Origin: Bradyrhizobium daqingense
Lineage (GTDB): Bacteria; Pseudomonadota; Alphaproteobacteria; Rhizobiales; Xanthobacteraceae
Length of the DNA stretch: 64,000 nt
Assembly: GCF_021044685.1 (NCBI RefSeq)
Contig: NZ_CP088014.1
Span: 1 to 64,000 of the forward strand
Direction: 5' to 3'
Within the stretch, counting starts at the first letter, position 1, and each line of letters opens with the position of its first letter. A program made the position numbers and the translations under genes. This document shows positions 9,237 to 17,594 of this stretch, one piece after another. The notes below the pieces were generated by a model. The model had not been told where the DNA came from. It ran no database searches and was given only the letters and a program-made list of their open reading frames with translations.

Positions 9237-11087
9237 TCACGCTCCCTCGAACTGCAGCCGCGCCAGCCTTGCATAGAGCCCGTTCGCAGCGACGAGCTCG
9301 GCATGCGTGCCCTGCTCGACGATCCTGCCCTGGTCCATCACCAGGATTCGGTCGCAGGACAGGACGGTAGGGAGGCGGTGGGCGATCACCAGCGTGGTGC
9401 GGTGGCGCATCAGTTCTTCCAGCGCGGTCTGCACCAGCGTCTCGCTTTCGGCGTCGAGCGCGGAGGTGGCTTCATCGAGCAGCAGCAGCGGCGCATCGCG
9501 CAGGATGGCGCGCGCGATGGCAATGCGCTGGCGCTGGCCGCCGGAGAGCGTCACGCCGCGTTCGCCGAGCGCCGTCTCGAAGCCTTCGGGCAGCCGACGG
9601 ATGAACTCGGCGGCATGCGCGAGCTCGGCCGCGCGCTCGACCTCGGCATCGGTCGCATCGGGCCGACCGAAGCGGATGTTCTCGCGGGCGCTTGCTGCAA
9701 ACACCACCGATTCCTGCGGCACCAGCGCGATGCGCGCGCGGACATCGTGCGGGTCGGCGGATCTGACCGGCACGCCGTCGAGCGCAATCGTGCCGCTGCT
9801 GGGATCGTAGAAGCGCAGCAGCAGATGGAAGATCGTGCTCTTGCCGGCGCCGGAGGGGCCGACGATCGCAACCTTCTCGCCGGGCCGCACCGTGAAGGAG
9901 ACCGCATCGAGCACGTTGACGTCGCGCCGCGCCGGATAGGCGAAGCTGACCCGATCGAAACCGACCTCGCCACGCGCTGGCACTGGCAGCGCGCGCGGCG
10001 ATGCGGGCGCAGTGATCTCGGACTTCACATGCAGGATTTCGAACAGGCGCTCGGCCGCGCCTGACGCCGCGGACACTTCGCCCCAGACCTCGCTGAGTTG
10101 GCCGAGGCCTGCCGCGGCGAACACCGCATACAGCACGAACTGGCCGAGCCGGCCCGGTGAGATCGCACCGGTGAGCACGTCATGCGAACCGATCCAGAGG
10201 ATCGCGACCACGCTGGCGAACACGATGAAGATGATGATGGCGGTGAGCACCGCACGAGCCTGGGTCGAGGTGCGCGCGGCTTCATAGGCCTGCTCGACAT
10301 TGCCGCCGAAACGCTTTTCGGCGAACTGCTCGCTGGTATAGGCCTGCACGGTGCGGATCGCACCGACCAGCTCGCCCGCATAGGCCGAAGCGTCGGCGAG
10401 CGTGTCCTGCGCATTGCGCGACAGCCGTCGCACCCAGCGCCCGAACGCCACCAGCGGCAGCACGATCAGCGGAATGGCCAGCAGCACGAAGCCCGACAAT
10501 TTCGGGCTGGTGATCACCATCATCGCGGCGGCGCCGAGGAACATCATCAGATTGCGCAGCGCGATCGACACCGAGGCGCCGACCGCGGATTTGATCTGGG
10601 TGGTATCGGCGGTGAGGCGCGAGATCAGTTCGCCGCTGCGCGCGGAATCGAAGAAGGTTGGCGAGAGCGAGAGCAGATGGCCGAAGACGTCGCGCCTGAG
10701 ATCGGCGACGATGCGCTCGCCGATCGTCATCACGAGGTAGTAGCGCGCCGCGCTCGCGAGCGCGAGCACGCCGACCACCGCGAGCATCACCGAGAAGTAG
10801 CTGTTGATCAGCTCGATGCCTTCGGGCGTCAGGCCGAAATCGATCATCCGGCGCACCGCGACCGGCACCAGCAGCGTGGTCAGCGCGGCGACCGTCAGCG
10901 CGACGAAGGCGAGCGCGGCGCGGCCGCGGTAGCGGCTCACATAGGGCGCGAGCGCGAGCAGCGGCCGGAGCTTCGCACGGCCCTTGGCCGGCTGCTCGAT
11001 CAGATCGGCCTCGATCGACGGGGTGTCCGCGGAATTCATTTCGGGCTGATCGACATATTGGTCATCAAGCCGTTCCACTGCGCTCAT
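9237..11087 (-). CDS. ABCB-type ABC exporter (fused permease and ATPase, MsbA-like)
   Basis: A half-transporter of 616 residues from ATG 11087; a TTG 33 bases upstream is in frame but less likely. The N-terminal six-TM ABC_membrane domain (about 35-330) includes the [20 protein letters not shown] coupling region. The ATPase domain carries Walker [11 protein letters not shown]-loop [10 protein letters not shown], signature [16 protein letters not shown], Walker [13 protein letters not shown] and switch His IAHRLP. It acts as a homodimer or heterodimer in the inner membrane. The substrate could be lipid, peptide or drug. It is transcribed away from rpmE, with about 195 bases between the two starts. 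Confidence 0.93.
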   Translation of the reverse strand: MSAVERLDDQYVDQPEMNSADTPSIEADLIEQPAKGRAKLRPLLALAPYVSRYRGRAALAFVALTVAALTTLLVPVAVRRMIDFGLTPEGIELINSYFSVMLAVVGVLALASAARYYLVMTIGERIVADLRRDVFGHLLSLSPTFFDSARSGELISRLTADTTQIKSAVGASVSIALRNLMMFLGAAAMMVITSPKLSGFVLLAIPLIVLPLVAFGRWVRRLSRNAQDTLADASAYAGELVGAIRTVQAYTSEQFAEKRFGGNVEQAYEAARTSTQARAVLTAIIIFIVFASVVAILWIGSHDVLTGAISPGRLGQFVLYAVFAAAGLGQLSEVWGEVSAASGAAERLFEILHVKSEITAPASPRALPVPARGEVGFDRVSFAYPARRDVNVLDAVSFTVRPGEKVAIVGPSGAGKSTIFHLLLRFYDPSSGTIALDGVPVRSADPHDVRARIALVPQESVVFAASARENIRFGRPDATDAEVERAAELAHAAEFIRRLPEGFETALGERGVTLSGGQRQRIAIARAILRDAPLLLLDEATSALDAESETLVQTALEELMRHRTTLVIAHRLPTVLSCDRILVMDQGRIVEQGTHAELVAANGLYARLARLQFEGA

Positions 11088-11282
11088 GAGATCCGACCCA
11101 TTGCATTCGTTAGCTCCCAATAGGCCGGTGGAAGAATGGTGGCAAATCCGGGAAGTCCCTTAGGGGGAAGCCCGGTTCGCGCGCGCCATGGCTTGTTTTA
11201 CAGGGGTTCGTGAGGTATAGAGCCGGCCAAATCCGTCATTCGCTAGCCACCCAGAAAGGCGCCGGGGCGCCGAGGAATTGCC

Positions 11283-11510
11283 ATGAAAGCCGAAATTCAC
11301 CCGAATTATCATACGATTAAGGTCGTCATGACCGACGGAACCGAGTACCTGACCCGCTCCACCTGGGGCAAGGAAGGCGACACACTGAACCTCGACATCG
11401 ACCCGAAGTCGCACCCGGCCTGGACCGGCGGCAACACCCAGATCCTGGATCGCGGCGGCCGCGTCTCGCGCTTCCAGAAGAAGTTTTCGGGCTTTCTCAA
11501 AAAGGATTGA
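11283..11510 (+). CDS. rpmE: 50S ribosomal protein L31
   Basis: A 75-residue protein starting [19 protein letters not shown] and containing the L31 core [23 protein letters not shown], ending in a basic tail. It lacks the CxxC pairs of zinc-binding L31, so it is the C-minus form. GAGGAA lies seven bases before the ATG. It is a single-gene transcript with a strong intrinsic terminator immediately after the stop. It is divergent from the ABC exporter. Confidence 0.97.
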   Translation: MKAEIHPNYHTIKVVMTDGTEYLTRSTWGKEGDTLNLDIDPKSHPAWTGGNTQILDRGGRVSRFQKKFSGFLKKD

Positions 11511-11532
11511 TCCGGCCGCAAGGCCGCTACGA

Positions 11533-11565
11533 AAAACGCCCCTGGGGAGACCAGGGGCGTTTTTG
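11533..11565 (+). terminator. Intrinsic terminator of rpmE
   Basis: A perfect 11-base stem, AACGCCCCTGG / CCAGGGGCGTT, around a GGAGA loop and followed by T5. An A-run precedes it, so it can also terminate transcripts arriving from the right. Confidence 0.92.
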
Positions 11566-11569
11566 TTTC

Positions 11570-11672
11570 CCGTCATTCCGGGACGCGCCTTTGGGCGCGG
11601 GCCCGGAATCCATACTCCCGATCGTAGTTATGGCTTCCGGGCTCGCGACTTTGTCGCGCCCCGGAATGACGG
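11570..11672. repeat. Extragenic palindrome pair, family A copy 2
   Basis: Two inverted half-units face each other: CGTCATTCCGGGACGCGCC at the left and GCGCCCCGGAATGACGG at the right. Secondary arms GGGCCCGGAATCC / GGCTTCCGGGCTC lie between them. The block fills the gap between the rpmE terminator and rcdA. Confidence 0.8.
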
Positions 11673-11689
11673 CTGTGATTGTCGATAGC

Positions 11690-12199
11690 CTACCGCTCGA
11701 ACGCGGCTTTCAGCGCGTTGAGGTGCGGCACCAGCGGGTTGCCGATCGCGACGTGCTCGGCCGGCGGGGTGTGGATGGTGGTGTCGAGGCGACGCACGCG
11801 GGTCTGCAGGCTCATCGAGCGATGGATCAGATCCTGGAGCTGCGCGGGCAGCTTCTCGATGGTGTCGGCGGGACCCGGATCGGCGGCGGTGAGCTTGACC
11901 TTGGTCTTCTCGCGGTTGGCCTGACTCAGCGTCATCTCGCCTTCCTTCACCGCGCGGTGCAGCAGCAGCCACGAGGCGAGCTGCATCAGGCGGGTGGTGA
12001 GACGCATGCTCTCGGTCGCATAGGTCAGGCTGACGGCGCGGTCGAGCGCCTTGGCTTCGGTGCGGCCGGCGCCGTCGAGATAGGCGGCGGTCTCCTCGAC
12101 GAGGTCCATACCCTCACGGAACAGGACGCCGAACGCCGCAGAATTGGTGAACCGCTCGCTGAGTTGAACGAGAGCGCCGTCGGCCTGCAAACGTTCCAT
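11690..12199 (-). CDS. rcdA: DUF1465 protein, RcdA-type adaptor for CtrA proteolysis
   Basis: A 169-residue cytoplasmic protein of the DUF1465 family, whose Caulobacter member RcdA works with ClpXP, CpdR and PopA to degrade the cell-cycle regulator CtrA. The all-helical body includes LSERFTNSAAFGVLFREGM at the N-terminus and YATESMRLTTRLMQLASWLL in the middle. The C-terminal region contains the PLVPHLNALKAAFER ending. The ATG at 12199 begins MERLQADGA. The role in this organism is inferred from the family. A CtrA-like site lies about 290 bases upstream, beyond a candidate small RNA. Confidence 0.88.
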   Translation of the reverse strand: MERLQADGALVQLSERFTNSAAFGVLFREGMDLVEETAAYLDGAGRTEAKALDRAVSLTYATESMRLTTRLMQLASWLLLHRAVKEGEMTLSQANREKTKVKLTAADPGPADTIEKLPAQLQDLIHRSMSLQTRVRRLDTTIHTPPAEHVAIGNPLVPHLNALKAAFER

Positions 12200-12370
12200 G
12201 GTTAACGCCCCTTACGCAACTGTTTGACTGTCCGGCTTGGCGCCGGCTTATGATGAACAAATCATTGCCCGGGCGAGACGCGGAGTCCAGTGACAAGCGC
12301 GGATATGGTTTCCGCGGGTCATTCCTCGGAATGCAACCGGCATGAGACGCAAACGAGCGATCAGGACGCA

Positions 12371-12475
12371 AAAAAGAGCCGCCGGAGACCGGCGGCTTTG
12401 AAAGTTGATAACAGGGAGGCGTCAAACAGAGTGGACAGGAGCCACTCGGTGTCCAAACGAGGACAGCGCCAGTCA
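12371..12475 (-). ncRNA. Candidate small RNA ending in an intrinsic terminator
   Basis: Read on the minus strand, a perfect stem GCCGCCGG / CCGGCGGC with a three-base loop (12378-12396) is followed by T6 at 12376-12371. The nearest minus-strand gene upstream stops at 12705, too far away for an ordinary gene terminator. A possible promoter TTTACC-N18-TTTATG lies near 12475-12505, giving a transcript of roughly 100 bases. It contains a further dyad, GAGTGGCTCCTGTCCACTC. No known family was recognised, so this is structure-based inference. Confidence 0.35.
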
Positions 12476-12488
12476 TAAACCCGAAAGC

Positions 12489-12503
12489 TTAATCGACGGT
12501 AAA
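12489..12503. promoter_or_regulatory. CtrA-like site TTAA-N7-TAAA
   Basis: TTAATCGACGGTAAA reads as TTTA-N7-TTAA on the minus strand, one mismatch from the CtrA consensus TTAA-N7-TTAA. It overlaps the -35 region proposed for the candidate RNA and lies upstream of rcdA. A match of this length occurs by chance, so confidence is low. Confidence 0.3.
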
Positions 12504-12553
12504 CGAGCTAAATTTTTGAGAGTTCGTTAGCCATGTCGGCCAGTGGCCGATCT

Positions 12554-12702
12554 AAGGTCTCGTGCCCCGGACGCGGTGCGGCACGAAGTGCTGCACTGCT
12601 GAGCCGGGGCCTAGAACCTTTTGGCCAAGGTGTTTGGAGAGGCATGGGTCCCGGCTCTGCGGAGCAGCGCTACGCGCTGCACCGCGTCCGGGACACGAGA
12701 GT
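12554..12702. repeat. Composite extragenic repeat, family B copy 2
   Basis: Begins AAGGTCTCGTGCCCCGG and ends CCGCGTCCGGGACACGAG, with inner arms GCTGAGCCGGGGCC and GGTCCCGGCTCTGCG. It abuts the 3' end of the DUF1192 gene and could serve as its terminator. Confidence 0.78.
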
Positions 12703-12704
12703 TC

Positions 12705-12896
12705 CTACGACTTGAAAAAACTGTTCGCCGCATCGCGCGAGGCGCGCTTCCTGGTGGCGGCTTCTTCCAGTCTTGCGATCTCGGACTTGAGCAGGGTGAC
12801 GCGCTCGGTCAGTTCCTCCACTGACAATAGTGAGAGATCCTGTCCGATCTCATGGCTGATCTTCTTGCGCGGGCGGTCGTCGTCTTCCGTCGGCAT
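12705..12896 (-). CDS. DUF1192 family small protein
   Basis: A 63-residue acidic/basic protein. The ATG at 12896 is chosen because AGGAGG sits nine bases upstream; an ATG ten codons earlier lacks a ribosome site. The core ISHEIGQDLSLLSVEELTER followed by a Leu/Lys/Glu heptad helix is the DUF1192 pattern, and the C-terminus ends in SFFKS. The family is common in Rhizobiales and of unknown function. It is probably a small helical cytoplasmic protein. It is divergent from the quinone oxidoreductase. Confidence 0.82.
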   Translation of the reverse strand: MPTEDDDRPRKKISHEIGQDLSLLSVEELTERVTLLKSEIARLEEAATRKRASRDAANSFFKS

Positions 12897-13009
12897 CCTC
12901 GTTCCTCCTGCGTTCGTGTCCTCCAAACGGGCCTGGGCGGTTGCCAGCGTGAAGCGCGCTGGCTAAGCAATGGCCTCGTTTCTCCCGCACCTTTGCTCAA
13001 GGACACATC

Positions 13010-14008
13010 ATGGACAAGCTGCCCGCGCAAATGACCGTGGTTGCCATCTCCACGCCTGGCGGACCGGAGGTGCTGGTGCCGGAACAACGCGCAGTGCCGC
13101 AGCCCGGGCCCGACGAGATCCTGGTCAAGGTCGAGGCTGCGGGCGTTAACCGGCCCGACGTCGCGCAGCGCTCCGGCGCCTATCCGCCGCCGCCCGGCGC
13201 CAGCGACCTGCCGGGCCTGGAGATCGCGGGCGAAGTGGTCGCGGTCGGCAGCAATGCCAAGCGGCACAAGATCGGCGACAAGGTGATGTCGCTCGTCGCT
13301 GGCGGCGGCTATGCGCAGTACTGCATCGCCCAAGACGCCCAGGCCATGAGCGTGCCGCCGTCGCTCTCGATCAAGGAAGCGGGCGCGTTGCCGGAAACCC
13401 TGATGACGGTGTGGCACAACGTGTTCGAGCGCGGTGGCCTGAAGGCCGGCGAGACGCTGCTGATCCATGGCGGCTCCTCCGGCATCGGCACCCTCGCGAT
13501 CCAGCTTGCCAAAGCGTTCGGTGCCAAGGTGCTCGTCACTGTCGGATCGCAGGACAAGATCGATGCCTGCCTCAAGCTGGGCGCCGACCGCGCCATCAAC
13601 TACAGGAACGAAGACTTCGTGGCCGTGGTCAAGGAAGAGACCAACAAGGCCGGCGTCAATCTGATCCTCGACATGGTCGCCGGCGACTATGTCGACCGCA
13701 ACTATGATGCCGCCGCGGTCGACGGCCGTATCGTGCAGATCGCGACCCTCAATGGCCCCAAGGTCAGCGTCAACATCGCCAAGGTGATGGTGAAGCGCCT
13801 CACCCATACCGGCTCGACGCTGCGCCCCCGTAGTAATGCGGACAAGGCAGCCATGGTCGCCGCGATCGAACAGAAAGTGATGCCGCTTTTGCGCGAAGGC
13901 CGCATCAAGCCGCTGATGGACAGCGCTTTCCCGCTGGAAAAGGCAGCTGATGCGCACCGGCGCATGGAAACCAGCGCACATATTGGCAAAATTGTGTTGG
14001 AGGTGTAG
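13010..14008 (+). CDS. NAD(P)H-quinone oxidoreductase, PIG3/zeta-crystallin-type MDR
   Basis: A 332-residue medium-chain dehydrogenase/reductase without zinc-binding Cys residues. The GroES-like N-terminal domain contains GVNRPDVAQRSGAYPPPPGA, the PIG3-type motif. The Rossmann nucleotide site is LIHGGSSGIGTLAIQLAKAFG (about residues 145-165). The C-terminal segment ends SAHIGKIVLEV, usual for TIGR02824-like enzymes. It would reduce quinones using NADPH in the cytoplasm. AAGGA precedes the ATG. A stand-alone gene. Confidence 0.92.
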   Translation: MDKLPAQMTVVAISTPGGPEVLVPEQRAVPQPGPDEILVKVEAAGVNRPDVAQRSGAYPPPPGASDLPGLEIAGEVVAVGSNAKRHKIGDKVMSLVAGGGYAQYCIAQDAQAMSVPPSLSIKEAGALPETLMTVWHNVFERGGLKAGETLLIHGGSSGIGTLAIQLAKAFGAKVLVTVGSQDKIDACLKLGADRAINYRNEDFVAVVKEETNKAGVNLILDMVAGDYVDRNYDAAAVDGRIVQIATLNGPKVSVNIAKVMVKRLTHTGSTLRPRSNADKAAMVAAIEQKVMPLLREGRIKPLMDSAFPLEKAADAHRRMETSAHIGKIVLEV

Positions 14009-14161
14009 GCCGCCGACCCACAGGGCCGGGCGGAAAGTCTTTGATTTTCCTCGCTTTCGTGGCATCTATCGCGACGCACCGAACCACTTCCGTTCGGTTT
14101 GAAATCGCCTCTTAAGAATCGCCTTGCACTCGAAGTTTGCGTCGAACGCGGAGAACTGACC

Positions 14162-17038
14162 TTGCGTCTGATCAGGTGCCTCGCGCCCATCGCGCTGGGC
14201 CTCATGATGCTCGTTGCCGCGTCCCCTGCACGCGCGCTCGACGCTGTCAGCGTTCGCAGTGACGCGGCCGCGATCGACCTCACCGGCGTGATCGAGCACC
14301 AGCGCAGCGACGCCGACCGCATCCAGGTCTCGACCGCGCCCGGCACCGACGGCATCGTCCGCCGCATCGAGGTGCGCGCCCGCGAAGGCGGCCAGAACTG
14401 GGTGGTGTTCGCGCTCGCCAACAACACCGATGACCAGCTCGACCGCCTGATCGTCGCCCCGCATTATCGCATCGTCTCCTCGGGGCTGCTCTGGCCGGAC
14501 CTCGGCCTGTCGCGCATCGCCACCATCACGCCCTCGATCGGCGACCGGCCGGAACGCCAGGAAAGCGCCACCGCGGACGTGTTCCGTATCACGCTCGACC
14601 CCGGCGCCGTCGTCACCTTCGTTGCGGAGCTGCGCACCGACAAGCTGCCGCAGCTCTATCTGTGGGAGCCGGAAGCCTACAAGGACAAGGTCAACTCGTT
14701 CACGCTGTACCAGGGCATCGTGATTGGCATCTCCGGCTTGCTCGCGCTGGTGCTGACCATCCTGTTCGTGGTGAAGGGCAGCATCATGTTCCCGGCTGCT
14801 GCGGCGCTGGCCTGGGCGGTGCTGGTCTATATCGGCGTCGATTTCGGCTTCTGGGGCAAGGTGCTCGACATGTCGAACAACGCCGAGCGCATCTGGCGCG
14901 CGGCGGGCGAGGCAATCCTGGCAGCGACGCTGCTCGTGTTCCTGTTCGCCTATCTCAACCTCAGTCGATGGCACGTGCGCTACTCGCACATCACGGTGCT
15001 CTGGCTGCTCTTCCTCGGGGCCCTGGTTGCTCTGGCGCTGTTCGATCCGGCCGTGGCCTCCGGCATCGCCCGCATGTCGCTGGTGCTGATCGCCTTCGCC
15101 GGCTTTGCGCTGATCGTCTATCTCTCCACCCACGGCTTCGACCGCGCGGTGCTGCTGATCCCGACCTGGTTCCTGCTGGTGGTCTGGGTGGTCGCGGCCG
15201 GCATGACGGTGGCAGGCTCCGTCACCAACGACATCGTCGGCCCGGCGCTGCTCGGCGGCCTCGTGCTGATCGTGATGCTGATCGGCTTCACCGTGATGCA
15301 GCATGCCTTCGCCGGCGGCAGCGCCAGCACCGGCGTCGTCTCAGACATCGAGCGGCGGGCCTTAGCGCTGGCCGGCTCCGGCGATCTGATTTGGGACTGG
15401 GACGTCTCCGCCGACAAGGTCTTCACCAGCCCGGAGACCGAGGCCCTGCTCGGCCTCAAGCGCGGCACGCTGGAAGGCCCGGCCGCGTCCTGGTTAGAGG
15501 TACTGCACCCGCTCGACCAGGACCGTTTCCGCGCCGCCCTCGACAGCGTGCTCGACCAGCGCCGCGGCCGCCTGGTGCAGGATTTCCGTTTGCGCACCCC
15601 GGACGGTCACTTCATGTGGTTCGCGCTGAAGGCGCGGCCGGTGGTCGGCTCCGACGGCGAGGTCTCGCGCGTGGTCGGCACGCTGACCGACGTCACTGAG
15701 CTGCGCAACGCCGAGGAGCGCCTGCTGCACGATTCCGTGCATGACAATCTCACCGGCCTGCCCAACCGCAAGCTGTTCATGGACCGGCTGGGCGCGGTCG
15801 CGCATTTCGCCAAGACCATGCCGACGCTGCGGCCGACGCTGATGGTGATCGACCTCGACCGCTTCAAGCAGGTCAACGATTCCGTCGGCATCGCGGTCGG
15901 CGATTCCATCCTGCTCACTCTCGCCCGCCGCCTCACCCGCATCCTGAAGCCGCAGGACACGCTGGCGCGGATGGCCGGCGACCAGTTCGGCCTGATCCTG
16001 CTGTCGGAGCAGGACCCGGCGCGCATCACGGCTTTCGCCGAGACCATCCGCAAGACCATCCGCGCCCCGATCGCCTTCAACGATCGCGAGATCTTCCTCA
16101 CGGCCTCGATCGGCCTCGCGCTCTCCGACCCGCAAGTCCAGCTCACGGACGAGATCATCAAGGACGCCGAGCTCGCGATGTATCACTCCAAGCGGATCGG
16201 CGGCGACCGCATCGACGTCTACAAGCCGGCGATGCGTGCGCGGAAGACCGACCGCCTGACGCTGGAGAGCGAACTGCGCCGTGCCATCGAGCGGCAGGAG
16301 ATCACGATCCTGTACCAGCCGATCGTGCGGCTGGAGGATCGCTCGATCGCCGGCTTCGAAGCCCTGGCACGCTGGGACCATCCGAAGCTCGGGCGCATGG
16401 CACCGTCGGAATTCATCACCATCGCGGAAGAGACCGGCCTGATCGTCGATCTCGGCATGTTCGTGCTCGACCAGACCGCAAAGCAGCTCTCCGTGTGGCA
16501 GCGCGCGATGCGCTCGCGCGAGCCGATCTTCGCCTCGGTCAACGTGTCGTCACGGCAATTGCTCCGTCATGACCTCATTCACGATGTCCGCACCGTGCTG
16601 TCGCGCTCCTCGGTGGCGCGCGGCACGCTGAAGCTGGAGCTGACGGAATCGCTGGTGATGGAGAATCCGGAGCATGCGGCACAGATGCTGACGCGGATCC
16701 GTGAGCTCGGCACCGGCCTCTCGCTCGACGATTTCGGCACCGGCCATTCTTCGCTGGCGTATCTCCAGCGCTTCCCGTTCGACACCATCAAGATCGACCA
16801 GTCCTTCGTGCGCACCACCAGCCGCGGCACGCGTCCGGTGATCCTGAAGTCGATCATCGCGCTCGCGCACGACCTCGGCATGGACGTGGTGGCCGAGGGC
16901 GCCGAAACCGATTCCGACGCGGTCGAGCTCTACCAGATGGGCTGCGAATACGCGCAAGGCTTCGCCTTCGGCGAGCCGATGGACGCGGATGCCGCGATGC
17001 GCCTGCTGACGGAAGTGCGGCTGGAAGCGGCGAGCTGA
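14162..17038 (+). CDS. Membrane PAS-GGDEF-EAL protein, probable c-di-GMP phosphodiesterase
   Basis: About 958 residues. A TTG at 14162 with GGAGAA six bases upstream gives a signal peptide ending SPARA; the frame continues upstream to a TTG at 14099. After a periplasmic domain (to about 180) come seven TM helices (about 190-395), a PAS domain with DIERRALALAGSGDLIWDWD, then GGDEF and EAL domains. The GGDEF signature is AGDQF, so cyclase activity is unlikely. EAL residues are intact: FEALARW, NVSSRQL, KLELTES, DDFGTGHSS, KIDQSF and an EGAET loop-6 variant. It is therefore predicted to hydrolyse c-di-GMP, with the degenerate GGDEF possibly acting as a GTP sensor. Confidence 0.9.
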   Translation: MRLIRCLAPIALGLMMLVAASPARALDAVSVRSDAAAIDLTGVIEHQRSDADRIQVSTAPGTDGIVRRIEVRAREGGQNWVVFALANNTDDQLDRLIVAPHYRIVSSGLLWPDLGLSRIATITPSIGDRPERQESATADVFRITLDPGAVVTFVAELRTDKLPQLYLWEPEAYKDKVNSFTLYQGIVIGISGLLALVLTILFVVKGSIMFPAAAALAWAVLVYIGVDFGFWGKVLDMSNNAERIWRAAGEAILAATLLVFLFAYLNLSRWHVRYSHITVLWLLFLGALVALALFDPAVASGIARMSLVLIAFAGFALIVYLSTHGFDRAVLLIPTWFLLVVWVVAAGMTVAGSVTNDIVGPALLGGLVLIVMLIGFTVMQHAFAGGSASTGVVSDIERRALALAGSGDLIWDWDVSADKVFTSPETEALLGLKRGTLEGPAASWLEVLHPLDQDRFRAALDSVLDQRRGRLVQDFRLRTPDGHFMWFALKARPVVGSDGEVSRVVGTLTDVTELRNAEERLLHDSVHDNLTGLPNRKLFMDRLGAVAHFAKTMPTLRPTLMVIDLDRFKQVNDSVGIAVGDSILLTLARRLTRILKPQDTLARMAGDQFGLILLSEQDPARITAFAETIRKTIRAPIAFNDREIFLTASIGLALSDPQVQLTDEIIKDAELAMYHSKRIGGDRIDVYKPAMRARKTDRLTLESELRRAIERQEITILYQPIVRLEDRSIAGFEALARWDHPKLGRMAPSEFITIAEETGLIVDLGMFVLDQTAKQLSVWQRAMRSREPIFASVNVSSRQLLRHDLIHDVRTVLSRSSVARGTLKLELTESLVMENPEHAAQMLTRIRELGTGLSLDDFGTGHSSLAYLQRFPFDTIKIDQSFVRTTSRGTRPVILKSIIALAHDLGMDVVAEGAETDSDAVELYQMGCEYAQGFAFGEPMDADAAMRLLTEVRLEAAS

Positions 17039-17049
17039 TCACGAGTCCC

Positions 17050-17145
17050 GTAGGGTGGGCAAAGGCGCACTTGCGCCGTGCCCACCATTTCTCCCCGCAT
17101 GCCGCTCTAGCTTATGGTGGGCACGCTTCGCTTTGGCCACCCTAC
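17050..17145. repeat. Extragenic inverted repeat, family E (GTAGGGTGGGC)
   Basis: The outer arms GTAGGGTGGGCAAAG / CTTTGGCCACCCTAC and inner arms GTGCCCACCAT / ATGGTGGGCAC form a long imperfect hairpin. It sits between convergent genes. Only one copy is visible here. Confidence 0.75.
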
Positions 17146-17188
17146 AATACTGTTTGTTGTCGAGGGATCTGCACCGACCTAGCCGCCG

Positions 17189-17452
17189 CTAGCGCCGCCG
17201 ATCACCCTTCTTTTTCCTGAACCTTACGCTCGCACCATCCGGCATCCGCGTCGCCACGAAGCCGGCGGCGAGGCAGGCTTCGCGTTGCGGCATCTGGATG
17301 TCGGGGCTGCGCAGGCTGTCCCACCAGGAGGCGCGGTTCGCCGCGCGCGGCAGGGCGGCGCCGATGATCTCCTCGATCTGCTCGAAGCTCAGCACGAACT
17401 CGTCCTGCTTCTGCCGCATCAGATAGTCGCGCAACGCGTGGTAGTCGTTCAC
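17189..17452 (-). CDS. Small DUF7662-like protein
   Basis: The GTG at 17452 follows GAGAGGA and gives an 87-residue protein starting MNDYHALRDYLMRQ; a longer frame to 17503 has no ribosome site. Features include LSFEQIEEIIGAALPRAA, then WWDS and a C-terminal AGF-V-T-R segment with a very basic tail RFRKKKGDRRR. This layout (Y-x-L-x-x-Y-L... F-x-x-I-E-x-I-I-G... WW) resembles the DUF7662 family of unknown function. The basic tail suggests nucleic-acid contact, which is inference. Confidence 0.65.
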   Translation of the reverse strand: MNDYHALRDYLMRQKQDEFVLSFEQIEEIIGAALPRAANRASWWDSLRSPDIQMPQREACLAAGFVATRMPDGASVRFRKKKGDRRR

Positions 17453-17594
17453 GATCGTCCTCTCGTCCCGCTCACATGGGCTGCCCAAAACCGTGCACCG
17501 CATAAACCGTTTCTTAACTCATTGCGGCAGCGCCGTCCTGCCTTAAACACTACTCAAGCTTTCGGGCGCATCCACTAGGATCGCGGAGCAAGCG

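Larger units (their letters stand above)
12200..12553. other. Gap upstream of rcdA without a convincing protein gene
   Basis: It contains the rcdA leader, a strong hairpin with T-run on the minus strand (12371-12396), and a CtrA-like dyad at 12489-12503. Reading frames here run through the hairpin and show no recognisable composition. From 12554 the family B repeat takes over. Confidence 0.6.

Noticed and set aside
12290..12478. 62-codon plus-strand frame
   Set aside because: It reads straight through a strong terminator hairpin and has no recognisable features.
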